A stretch of 64,000 nt of DNA, taken from contig NC_086381.1 of assembly GCF_036588685.1 (NCBI RefSeq), positions 64,983,436 to 65,047,435 on the forward strand, given 5' to 3'. Below, piece by piece: positions 1 to 11,183 of this stretch. Origin of the DNA: Mytilus trossulus (lineage: Eukaryota; Mollusca; Bivalvia; Mytilida; Mytilidae). The notes below the pieces were generated by a model. That model worked only from the letters and a program-made list of their open reading frames with translations, did no database searches and was not told the origin of the DNA. How positions within the stretch are numbered: position 1 is the stretch's first letter; every line of letters begins with the position of its first letter. Both the position numbers and the translations under genes were made by a program.

Positions 1-54
1 TTCATTATTTTTTTGCCCTTTTTTGGGGATTTTAATTTTCAGTTTGTTGTACAG

Positions 55-350
55 TTCGCCCGTCCGTTCGTCTTTCCATTCGTTCACTTGTCCGTTCGTC
101 CGCCCGTTCGTCTAACCGTTCGTCTGTCCCGCTTTTGGTTAAATGTTTTGGTTAAAGAGTTTTTGGTCCAGGAAGTTATTGATAAAGTTGAAATCCGATC
201 AATTTGAAACTTAGTACACATGTTTCCTATGATATGATCTTTCTAATTTTAATGCCAAATTAGAGTTTTGACCCCAACTTAACGGTCAATTGAACATAGA
301 AAATAAAAGTGCGAGTGCTGCATCCGTGTACTATGAACATTTTCTTATAT
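55..350. repeat. dispersed repeat with CCGTTCGT-like tandem start
   Basis: Degenerate tandem copies of a CCGTTCGT-like octamer run from about 57 to 130. They are followed by a block I recognise as a common mussel dispersed repeat (text around 'acttagtacacatgtt' and 'tgaacatagaaaa'). A related octamer-like stretch occurs near 38205-38245. The family assignment is from memory. The rest of 1-1454 shows no convincing exon; a first exon of the gene ending at 4639 could lie here unrecognised. Confidence 0.5.
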
Positions 351-675
351 ATCTATGTTTTGTAATTGTTTGTTTATTCGTTGCTTTTCCTTTTAGCCAT
401 GTTTTTTTTTTATTGAATCTTTGATTTGTTGTTGCTTCCTTGTTGTTTCCCCTCTATTTTTCTAGACCTGGAGCAGTTCAGATTTTGAATTAATTTATAA
501 ACACTTGGATTTAGTCTGAGTGTATTCTGACATCTAGATGTCTTTCGCCAAGTCTTTTAGTTTGATTGCTGCCGAACAGAAGTATTCTTCACATTTAAGA
601 ATGAATCAAACCTAGGGTAAGCGCAAACATGCGGCGGTGTTAAATATGTTTTATGATATCTCAAGCCTCACTTTT

Positions 676-2032
676 TATTTTGAAGAGTTGTTAATATCTG
701 TGTCATTTTGGTTTCTTGTGGAGAGTTGACTAATTGGCAATCATACCACATCTTCTTGTTTTATATTAATAGCCTTGCAATCATGAGTGAACACGATAGT
801 TCTCATCTTTGCCGGTACTAGGAAAGTTTGTTGATGTTAATTGAATATTATATTTGCGTTACATATTTCAAACATATTGGCTTTATTTGTAATCTACAGC
901 TTAAAAGTTATTACCTGTAGCGCGTAAGCTTAATCGGAGCTGTCAGACACCTATGCATGTTTTTCCGTTTCTTATAATTAATAGTAAGGGTTGGGCACGA
1001 CAACAGGTGCGCCTCTTTAGGTTCAATATACTTTTGATCAGAATTGCATTACCTTTATCTACATTCAGCGTATATTTGTAATTAATATTTCCATTTTCAT
1101 AGGATATAAATTATTATATTTACAAGAATTCGAAAAAATAAAGAGCTTGATTACGTGTAACGATGTCAAAATATGTATTAATGACAATCAAGAAAAGAAC
1201 TCGAAACTTATTAAGAGACTATAAAGAATTTGACTGCTAATCTTATGTAGGTTGATTTTTTTTAATTCATTACAAGTGTGGACACAGATCAGTGTGGATA
1301 GTACTAGTAACTTAAATTTTAATTAGTTTGTTTCACATGCAGTGTTATCTCCACTGAGTGTATGTATTAGTCGTGCCCCCACCAGATGTGGTTTAAGCTA
1401 CTTATACATGTTATATGCCTGTCTTAAAGGTGTCTATGTAAAACTGTGTTCCAGGATGACGATAAGTTTGCATTTTTAGATAAGAATCAAAAGCTCAAAA
1501 TTGACATTGTAACAGGTTAGTCTTTTTTTTTTATTATGATTTATGAATATAAAAAAAGGAATACTTGGTATGATTGTCAATGAGACAGTTCCTTATAAGG
1601 GAACAGCTGTGTAGAAGTATATAGATATAAGTCACAATCATCAATGGATAGACAACATTCGGGGTAAGGGTTAGAGTTAGGATAAGAGTTTTAACATCCT
1701 AATGTATTGATTGTTCTTGTCCTAAATATTCATGAGATATTTTGTTATTTGACGAAAAGCAAATACAAAACAATCGAGCTTTAATTTTTCAATATATAAA
1801 AAACTATTGCAACAAAAAATATGACATTATCATGCACAGAATCGACATATTTATACACGAATGTTAAGGTGCGGTTTACAGAATAAAGGGCCTTTTATAG
1901 CTAACTATGCGGTATGGGCTTTGCTCATTGTTGAAGGCCGTACGGTGACCCATAGTTGTTAATGTCTGTGTCATTTAAGTCTCTTATGGACAGTTGTCCC
2001 ATTGGTAATCATGCCACATCTTCTTTTTTAAA
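676..2032. repeat. repeat family A, three partial copies
   Basis: Family A is marked by 'GCCAATGAGACAACTCTCC' and 'CCGTACGGCC'. Minus-strand copies lie at about 676-765 and 1888-2032, and a short degenerate plus-strand copy at about 1553-1640. Further copies in the window are near 3895-3955, 6090-6185, 14358-14480, 19995-20205, 20622-20805, 29765-29880, 37765-37972, 38285-38375 and 43050-43130. The ends are ragged, so no terminal repeats can be defined here. Confidence 0.75.
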
Positions 2033-4639
2033 TAATGTGCAGAAAAGATTTAAAAAAAAAAATAGAGATAATAGGACAAAAAATAAAGAATTCATACTAA
2101 TGGGCTGCTAGAATATATAGATGGAGAAAAATGGGCAAATACTATAAAGAATACAGAAAAAATGACCTAAACAATCGAAGACCTCGTACATGAACTGTGG
2201 ACTACAGCACAATTAATACACCCATACATGTACATACAATAGCGGTCTTTGTCATCCATGGGTTTAAAGCTCGACATTTATCAGAATTTAATACATTTGG
2301 GGTAACTTAGTATATTATTTTTAATTCAGACTGGAAAAAGACGTGATGAACTTTGATAAAAGTGTTATGTGTGTCATTATGTTTGAATATTGTAACAAGT
2401 ATTAAAGATGGTATCATAACATCGTGCTAATAATCCATTTAAATTAGTGTCTGTTTTTCAACCATAAATAAATATTAACTAATTGTTTTAAGCAACTGAA
2501 CTGAGGCGTAATTAATTTGTAATTCTAAATTGGATACTTTATAAACCTTTGTACATGTATGTGAACATGGTCGAAAATTGAAAGAAAGATTTTTGATATC
2601 CTGATGGCCAGCAGAGGACCAACAGATGGTAAATTTATTGTTTTGTTTAATTTAAGGATGTTTGCTGCTCTGTTTCAAATAATTCAATAGATTGTTATGA
2701 ATTGAAAGTATCACAAATAGAGGAACTAAAAAACAGATCAAAATGAAAGGATCGTGTGCTTGTTTTCGAGATATTAGCAATTGGAAATTTGGCGGGACAT
2801 TTTTCTATCTAGACTTTTCATACTTTTAAATTTGGCACTCTATTTCTTTTAAAAAATATGAAAACATACTAAGGATTTTATATAGCATTTATTAACTACT
2901 ATATATAATACAATTGTGAAAAGTAGAAGTTGGCAGTGAAATAATTGAAATTGCACTACATGGCTAAAACCAGAGTATTACGAATATCTGACAATATTTC
3001 TAAAAACGAGAGGAGCGAACATCCCGAAAGGATTTCTATATTAATATATCTATGTTGTCATTTCATTAATACTTGCACCGTTGTAACACAGATATACACA
3101 CCATTTTGATTCAATTAAAAGACATCTGCACATTTGAATAAAAACTTAATAAAGAAATTAACAACTGAAATTAAGTTAAAGAATTATTCTTTTGTTATCC
3201 ACAGATTGAAAACGGCTGCATATAATTTTAAGACATTTGTTTACAAATTTCTAATGGATTCTTTTTGTAAAATTTATGAATATAATTATATTACTAATGC
3301 AATGCAGTGTAATGTAATGTAAGGTTATTTTGTAATAACTTGATTATAGACATTGAAGCTGCTCCACCATACGAACCACCTAACAGATTTTCAAACATTC
3401 ACCATGGAGCAGGTCCAAGTGATTTCGGGAGGGGTTCACATCCCGCCCCTAATAACTTTTTGTTCAACAGAGCTACATATCCAGAACTTCCAGGTTTTTA
3501 TGATGAATATGGACATGATCAATTCCAGATGATGGAATTGAATTCGAAGCATAAAGCAAAAATGAGACGTCAGCTTCGTCAACATAATACAACGGTATGA
3601 GCAATAACTACTAGTATACTGCCATCTTGAAATGTATCAATGTATTTAAAAACAAAGACACTTGTCACTAGTTTATGCACATTCTCCAAAAGTCTGGTAA
3701 AACATATACTTGAAGCCTCAGAAAATAATCAATCTGAAATGTTCATTCGTCGGTCATGCATTGCAAAAGCACTTTTGAACTTAAAAAGACACTTATTGAA
3801 ATAAATGTCAAACGGGGCGTGTTGTTAGACAGCTATCGTCGAGTCGGGTGTACAGTAACATTAACAAAGTATATTTGCTTACATACTGGCAACCTTAAAG
3901 TTATGTCAATTCTTGTGGAGAGTTGTCCCATTGGCAAATATATCATAGCTTCTAACTTTTATATCAACTAGAAAAAAAAAACGTTCGAGCGCGACTTGAT
4001 GACGTCATGTACCTGAAATGTTTATGCTGAAACATAGAATTGGTTCGTTGTTTCTCAAACTGTTTTTACACACTGTTGCATAATGATCGGATGAATAACT
4101 CGGAGAAGAAGTGTGAACCACCTAGAACATTGATGATTAAAACATTTCTCAGTGATGCTTGTTTGTAGTATTTCTTTTTTTCTTCGAAGTTGTGGTCTTC
4201 AAATTTAAAAGAATAGATAGATTTAATAGTATATATAGGTATTGGAAATAATAAAAAAAAAATCTTATAGGTACTACATGTATATAAATTGCATGCAGTC
4301 AGCTCTTGTCGACGACGTTCCGAGTATGTGAGAACCTCATAGGTAGTCATTGTCGTTTAACATTCCTGTTGTCAACGCATCTGTGTGAATGAACATTGTT
4401 TGTCGGTTTCGTTTTTGAATATTCAAGGAATCTAGTCGAGGAATAAAAAAATAATAACATTTTTACCTTCAAACTGTAAAACTATTTAAACTGTTTTTTT
4501 CTATTTTCAGGAACTGGCGACGGTACGAACAAGAAGTTCCGGCAGTAAACTTGGACTAATTTTCTTCTTTGTGTTATCTCTTGTGATTGTTGGAGGTTTT
4601 GTAGCTCTTGTCTTTTATGTTATCTCTTCCCGTAGTTGA
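1455..4639 (+). CDS. 3' exons of an unrecognised single-pass, C-terminally anchored membrane protein
   Basis: Three exons join in frame: 1455-1515 (after ttccag, before gttagt), 3350-3594 (after attatag, before gtatga) and 4511-4639 (after ttttcag, stop TGA at 4637). The phases agree: exon one leaves a G that completes GAC with the next exon, and the second junction is phase 0. Together they encode about 144 residues. First comes an acidic start (DDDKFAFLDKNQKLK), then a Pro/Asn/His-rich segment with PPYEPP, then a basic stretch (KHKAKMRRQLRQ). The end is one strongly hydrophobic segment (GLIFFFVLSLVIVGGFVALV) followed by the short tail FYVISSRS. The order, with a basic stretch before the only membrane segment close to the C-terminus, suggests a tail-anchored or type II arrangement with the visible part cytosolic. 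The 5' end was not found and probably lies upstream of the window. I do not recognise the family. Confidence 0.62.
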
Positions 4640-5060
4640 TTTTAAAGAACAAAACTACACGGAATCGAACCATGTATTATATTTTTTTATTTTTCCTAAA
4701 AACATGAAATACTGCATGTATTTGTTTTCTCTCTTCAGAGATTTTGACTTAACCCTCACCGAGACAGCAACCCAACATTAAATCGAAGCAACCAACATAC
4801 TTTATTTTGTTGTATCTGATGATTTTTGTTATAGTTTATAGCTGTTTTGTTCTATGATGTCTTATCGTATTTGAGTTAAAAAGAGTAGAAAAAGCATCTA
4901 ATTAATATGTAGTGCATTTTCTCATATTGTATTTCATTTTTTACTGGCATTATTGTGCTGTATTTTTTATCAAGTAAAGAACAGATAAACTTCGTCCATA
5001 TATGCATTTGTTAAAGTTCAATTTATAAGACTCTTATAAAAATATTACTTGCTTTCCCAG

Positions 5061-5066
5061 AATAAA
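5061..5066 (+). terminator. candidate polyadenylation signal AATAAA
   Basis: AATAAA lies about 420 bases after the TGA at 4637-4639 of the plus-strand gene and is a plausible end of its 3' UTR. The hexamer is common in AT-rich DNA, so support is weak. From 4640 to 5808 I see nothing else. Confidence 0.3.
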
Positions 5067-6277
5067 TCAAATTATCTTTGTTCAGCTGATACTACCTAGA
5101 TTAAACTTCTACGTATTTTGAAAGTTGAGCATTTGTTTTTGCAATGTCTTTGAAAATTGATGATTGATGAGGGTTCTTTGTGGAACATTATTAATATGTT
5201 TGGATAACAGAGAGTGCGATTTTTGCAGTTTATTTTAGAAATGATCAGAAATAGTTGCTCTTAAGTGAAATTTTTAAAATTTCATTTTTGTGTTTATTGT
5301 TTTGAAAACAATAGGAGTGTTCCCCCCTAATGCCTCTTTTTTAATGGTGTTAATGGCAGTTGTTTGTCAGTGTTTCTATATTCTGTTCCTATAGGAATTG
5401 TGTATGAACGAGAAATCGTGTTGTCCTTTCTATATTTGTTCACAACTTGACCTATAGGAGCTCGAAGTGAATATAAATCTGTCGGCCAACGGTGGTTATG
5501 TCATCTTTTTATATTTTATCAACAAAAACGGATACCTTAAATATGCGCTTGAATATAAAAGCAATATCGACATTAGAAATAAATAAAAAAAAGACATATA
5601 CAGGCTGATTATCAGTCAGTTAAAATTCAAGAAAAAAATGGAACTCTTTCTTAGACAAAGGCAAAAAGACCAAGTTGGTATTTTCAAATAGTTTACATGA
5701 AATTGTTTGGTAATATGAATATTGGCATTTCCATTCTCAACTTTATTAAAATGTTCAATGCATAATTCAGGATTATTTGCATCTTCCATATGTGATAATA
5801 TTTAGTTTATAGTTTGGAGCTTCGATATATTTGTAAACTTTTCAATATAAAGACAATTTTTTTATTCTATGTTTTACACAATTTTCACAAACACAACTTA
5901 CATGTATTTGTACGGCTCCATAAAAATGATTGCTCTACAAAATTGCTTTCCAAACCTCTACTCTAACTTTTTGAGAGTTATATTCAGACATCGGACTCGG
6001 ACTTCATTAAACTGAGTTTTACTGAGCGTATTGTTGTGCGTTTGTTTTTCTCTACATTGGCTAGATGCATTAGGGGGGAAGGGGGTTGATATCTCAATAA
6101 ATTTTTGATAGTTGTTAATTTCTGTGTCATTTTTTGTCTCTTGTGGAGAGTTGTCTCATTGGCAATAACACCACATCTTTTTTTTTTTATATTAACACCG
6201 CCGCGTTTTTGCGTTTTTTCGAAGTCCGGAGCCTCTGGCAATCGCTAGTATGGTTTGATTTTTAATTGTTTAGGCAT

Positions 6278-6493
6278 TTAATATGTTTTGGAGTTTAGTA
6301 TGACGTCCATTCTCACTGAACTAGTACACATTTTTTGTTTAGGGGCCACCTGAAGCCTGCCTACGCGTGCGGGATTTTCTCGCTGTGTTGAAGACCCATT
6401 GGTGGCCTTCGGCTGTTTTCGGCTCTTTGGTCGATTTGTTCTCTTTGACACATTCCCCATTTCCAGTGAATTTTTATTTGTGTTCACAAGCAC
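6278..6493 (-). repeat. repeat family B, copy in duplication unit 1
   Basis: Reverse-strand copy of a dispersed repeat marked by 'GGAAATGGGGAATGTGTCAA', 'AGAGACAACAACCCGACC' and 'GGCGTCCTTCAGCTGGCCCC'. The matching copy in unit 2 is at about 10712-10915. Plus-strand copies occur near 36092-36180, 42280-42430, 49468-49640 and 55216-55550. Apparent ORFs over these copies are repeat sequence, not genes. Confidence 0.75.
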
Positions 6494-7120
6494 ATTTTTT
6501 CTCGAAAATTGTAATATATTGAAAAATAATTCAGAAATGCATGTTGACTTTTTTCGTATTAATCACACGTTTGTTGTGTTTAATTAAACAAAAAATACAA
6601 CATAGACACATAGGAGATCAAAGTGGATTCCATGAGAAGCACTAATTATATAGTACATCAATAGTCAAACCAATCCGAAATTGTAGACTGTAACGTTTTA
6701 TGATTTAAAAAAAGTATATACTTTTTCTTTGCTTTATTTGCTTTATTAAACAGCAATGTCTATTTTGTACAAATAACGCAGTGAACAGCTACTGCATTTG
6801 TGTACGGTTGACATCTCAAACTACCACATTTGGTGTTGATTGGATAAAATAAAAGCTCAATTTTCATCTTCAGTTTTATCGTCAACAGGCTCGGCATCTT
6901 TGTCAACACATACCTAGTTCTTGTTGCTGTGAGTCTTATAATCTGACATGATATACTAGTTATTTATATACACTCATTTGTCCAGCCCTTGTATCAGGTT
7001 GTCCTTCTTCAAATTTTAATGAAATTGCTTTTGATTCAACCCCGTTCCTCTTCTATACCAAAGTGAATATTTGAATAATTTTGCTACGGACTTTAAATTT
7101 GCATAACTTTGTTTTATTTC

Positions 7121-7835
7121 TATGGCAAGCCGTTTTTCTATTTATTCTTACTTCAAGATATTTCATAAACTTTATAATATATCTTATATAGTTTATAAGA
7201 TAATAGTTTATGAGATATCTCATCTAATTTATCAAATATCTTAAATAATTGTCTTTATAAGATAGCTCATATACTTTATAAGATATCTTATAAACTTTAG
7301 AAGATATCTTATAAAGTTTATAAGATATCATATAAACTTTATGAGATATCTTATATAACATTAAGTATATCTTATATAACATGAACGATATCTCATACAA
7401 CATTAAAGATATCTTATATGATATATGAGATATCTTATAAAAATGAAATTATATAAGATATCTTATATATTATAGGAGATATCTTATATTATATAAGATA
7501 TCTTATAAAAATGAAATTATATAAGATATCTTATATATTAAAGGAGATATCTGATATTATATAAGATATCTTATATATTATAGGAGATATCTTGAAATTC
7601 GAAAAAAAGAATCTCGAATGGTCAACAATAATACATCGCTCAAGGTATATAATTATCTTTTAACATAACAACTAATTTCAACAGTAAAAACAAATAACAA
7701 AGCATTATCAAATTTGAAACAGAAGTGTACGAGTTGTCCTACGCTTCAGGCTTGACATTCACTAAACATGCATGCTGAAATTAACATGGTTGATTTTGTA
7801 ACACAATCGAATAGATAGTAAAACGGCTTGCCATA
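7121..7835. mobile_element. TA-flanked inverted-repeat element with a palindrome array
   Basis: The ends are inverted: TGGCAAGCCGTTTT at 7123 and AAAACGGCTTGCCA ending at 7833, each next to TA, as in a Tc1/mariner-type TA target duplication. From about 7140 to 7595 the body is an array of overlapping short palindromes on the theme GATATCTTATA...TATAAGATATC. No transposase-like ORF is present, so it would be non-autonomous. It lies inside the intron of the decayed collagen-like copy. Confidence 0.7.
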
Positions 7836-9370
7836 TATGTCCCATGTAAATCAAGTAAAAGGAATCGAACCATATCTAATTATAAGCTTAACTTGAAATC
7901 TGTTCCCTTTATGTAAATTCAAACACTTCTTTTTTCTTTCTTTTTTTTCATTGTCTTTACGTGTTTACTTTCCGGTACTAAAATTGAAGAGTAGATTCTT
8001 TTTGGTTGGTTTTTGTACCGTATTTCTAGTTGTTGCTATGTACAGGGTCAGAGTGAGTTGTTGACATGTTCTATCGCATTTTTTCATACGTCGTGTTTCA
8101 AGTCAAATTCTGGTAATTCAAGTAGTGATGTCACATCGTCCACGTTTATTAGGAACAAAAATTCTATACCATTTATTCCGTTAGGAACATATATACTGTA
8201 ATATTTATTCCACTGGACATAATATTCAGGAATATCTTTTCCATTTGGAACTTATATTATGAAGGAACTTCTATTTCGTGACATCATTCGATGAAAAGAA
8301 GTTGGTATCATTGGTATTGCAGCTGCGATAAAGAACAGAAAATCGTGATCACCTATGACACAAGTTTTCCATATCAGTAAACTAAACAATGACGGCGATC
8401 TCAGACATTTGGAAGAGCCGATTTAAACTTAACCGTTGTGAGACATTGGTTCTGAAGCTATCTTGAAAGGATTAATCTTTTATTAAGCGAATCCTGATCG
8501 GATACGGAGGTCTTGAGTATCATATCAACTGGGCGATACATGCTACACATGCAGACCCTGCTGGATTTTTTTTATCATAAACATCTGTAAGCAATTACTT
8601 GACGTCTAAAAGTTTTGTTCTCTACCGATCCTCATTGTCAATTTCTAGATTAACTGTGATTTCATTATCATTCGTTGGATACCACATTTTGTGGATTTCG
8701 AGTCTAAATGTTTAACGACCAACAAATTGTGTACAGGATTAAATGCAGACTCTAGTAAAAGCATGAATTCAAATATTCACAAATTATTTTTTTTCTTAAT
8801 CCACAGTACATATGAAGAAGACTTGACAATCCTATAAATAAGTTAATTTTAAACTATTATATATACAATAACTGTTTAGTGTCTTTAAATATCAGCTGTA
8901 TTTAAACGAGACTAGGAAACAAGGTGTATGCGAGCTTTTAGCGAGCTAATACACCTGTTTCGAGTAGAGTACAAATACAGCTGATATTTAAAGACACTAA
9001 ACAGTTATTGACTTTATCCTGCAATTAATTCCGTATATTGTTTTTGTTTTGAAAGACACAAAAACTAACATATGTAGCATTTATTTTCGATTTGTAACCC
9101 CTTAGAGGCCCGCCTAGTAATACCAAAATCACACATTACGGTGAAGACGGGTTCGCAAAAAAGAATCTCGAATGGTCAATAATAATACATCTCTCAAGGT
9201 ATATAATTATCTTTTTTAACATAACAACTAATTTCAACAGTAAAAACAAATAAAAAAGCATTATCTTTGAAACAGAAGTGTACGAATTGTCCTCCGCTTC
9301 AGACTTGACATTCATTAAACATGCATGCTGAAATTGACATGGTTGCTTTTGTAACACAATCATACACATT
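7605..9370 (+). repeat. pair of about 210-bp direct repeats
   Basis: The segment 7605-7815 recurs at about 9155-9370 with few differences; both contain 'aagaatctcgaatggtcaa' and 'aaacatgcatgctgaaatt'. The first copy lies at the right end of the palindrome element, the second about 1.5 kb away without its termini. The pair could be two insertions of a related element or a local duplication. Confidence 0.75.
8866..9010. repeat. 145-bp hairpin with perfect 38-bp arms
   Basis: Arms 8866-8903 and 8973-9010 are exact reverse complements over 38 bases (left arm begins CAATAACTGTTTAGTGTC). The 69-base middle is itself largely inverted: AAACAAGGTGTATGCGAGCT faces AGCGAGCTAATACACCTGTT. The transcript of either strand could fold into one long stem. 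It may be a miniature transposon; no clear target duplication is visible. Confidence 0.85.
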
Positions 9371-11156
9371 CAAGTTTTGAAATCGACAATTGTTAACGTC
9401 ACTGGAATGCAACTCGAGTACACATTCTGAGGTCATACATGTTCAAACAATACTCAGTCCGGCAGTGGGCGGAGCTTTAAAGCGATATATGTATAGTATA
9501 CAGATACAGCATAGCGATATCTGTAGGGCTGTGTCTGTATAGTAGGACACCCAAATGCAGGATAATATAAATTATTAATCAACTGTAAAATATATTTCTA
9601 TCTGGTATCATGAGAACAGTTGATCTTTTTCTTTGGTAGCAAACAGCACATGACACCTCTTTTTGGCGCATGTCACTTTTCATTCCTGATGGTTTGTTTG
9701 ATGATTCAATCTCATATTCGGCACCAAATAACTGGTCATTACCACAGATCTGCGATTGACTGTCCGTTATCTGGATCATTTGGTAAACAAAGATAGTTGA
9801 CACCTCCTCCTTTTTTGTATACTGGTTGCCACCAGCTTGTCCTGGGATACAGCAATATATGTTGATGTAATTTGTTGTATTGACGTGTAGTGTTTTTTGT
9901 TTTGTTTTTTGGCGTTAAAAAAACCCGTTAAAATAAAATAAAGCTATACAGACGCTAAATGAGAAATATTTCTGAAATGAACAACAAAGGGTAGTTTTAA
10001 ACTTTTTTTTTTTTTTCGAATACTTATCAATACTTTCATGACCAATAATTATTGTATCTGTCATTTTCAGCTGAATTAGAGAAATGAAAAGTTGCGATCA
10101 GTTCTAACCTTTCTTAATCTCCCCCCCCCCCCCGGAACTTACAGGAGAAGTGATTAGAACCGCCTTTAATACAGATCCAATATAAACTTTAAAATAGTTT
10201 TAATTATTGTATGGAGCTTCGAGGTATTTGTAAACTTTTAAATGTAAAGACAACCTCTCAAAAAATATTCGATTATGGTCGGGTGTAAATACAATTGTAT
10301 CTTTTTGTACATAAGCGTACTATATAGCATCATAAAGCTTGAAATAATTGACGTTGTAACCCCAGCGCAAACAGAATTTGTGATTTATTTTATGTTCAAC
10401 ACAATTTTCTCTTCCAATTTTCATAAACACAACTTATTTGTACAGCTCCATATGAATGATTGCTCTACAAAATTGCTTTCCAAACCTCTACTCTGACTTT
10501 TGTAGATATCTATTCTGACATCGGACTTGGACTTAAACTGAGTTTTACTGTGCGTATTGCTGTGTGTTTGTTTTCTCTACATTGGCTAGAGGTATAAGGA
10601 TGTGTGTTGAGATCTCACTTAACATGTTTAACCCCGCCGCATTTTTGCGACTGTCCCAAGTCAGGAACTTCTGGTCATCGTTAGTATTGTATGATTTTTA
10701 AATTTAGTTTATTAATATGTTTTGGAGTTTAGTATGTTATCCATTGTCACTGAACTTGTACACATTTTTTGTTTAGGGGCCACCTGAAGCCCGCCTCCGC
10801 GTGCGGGGTTTTCTCGCTGTGTTGAAGACGTATTGGTGGCCTTCGGCTGTTTTCTGCTCTTTGGTCGATCTGTTCTCTTTGACACATTCCCCATTTCCAG
10901 TCTCAAAACACATTTTTTTCTCGAAAATTGTACTGTATTGAAAAATAATTCCGAAATCCAGGTTGTCTTTTTTTAATTTAATCACAAGTTTGTTGTGTTT
11001 GATTTGACAAAAAATAGCAACACAGACGGACAGATGATCAAATTGTATTCGATGAGGAGCACTAATTAAATAGTTTATCAGTAGTCAAACCAATCCGAAA
11101 TTATAGACTGTAACATTTTATATATGATTTAAAATAAGTATAACATTTTTCTTTGC

Positions 11157-11171
11157 TTTATTTGCTTTATT
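11157..11171 (-). terminator. two AATAAA polyadenylation signals for the collagen-like gene
   Basis: On the minus strand, AATAAA occurs twice (11166-11171 and 11157-11162), starting 12-27 bases after the TAG stop at 11184-11186. This is an unusually short 3' UTR but a good position for the signal. The corresponding sequence is kept in the decayed copy. Confidence 0.5.
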
Positions 11172-11183
11172 GAACAACAATGT

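Larger units (their letters stand above)
6760..9841 (-). pseudogene. decayed short-chain collagen C4-like exons 3 and 4
   Basis: Two blocks mirror exons of the gene at 11184-14184. Exon 4' (about 6760-7003) keeps the C-terminal Cys-rich end but has in-frame stops, for example a TAG where the intact copy reads NKDFVCVD and a TGA where it reads DENGALF. Exon 3' (about 9600-9841) has a base loss in the lysine/glycine-rich start and a 4-base gain after 'GCAGAT', so its frame breaks twice. Its end lacks the GT donor. No counterparts of exons 1 and 2 were found, as expected if only the 3' half was duplicated. The two blocks are about 2.6 kb apart instead of about 100 bases because of inserted mobile DNA. 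Confidence 0.85.

Noticed and set aside
3134-3322. 62-codon plus-strand ORF just before an exon of the membrane protein gene
   Set aside because: It runs into a stop before the acceptor at 3349, has no splice bounds, and its composition is that of AT-rich intron.
10712-10985. Minus-strand ORFs with 'GNVSKRTDRPKSRKQPK'-like peptides
   Set aside because: The same peptide is produced by every family B repeat copy, so it is repeat sequence and not a gene.
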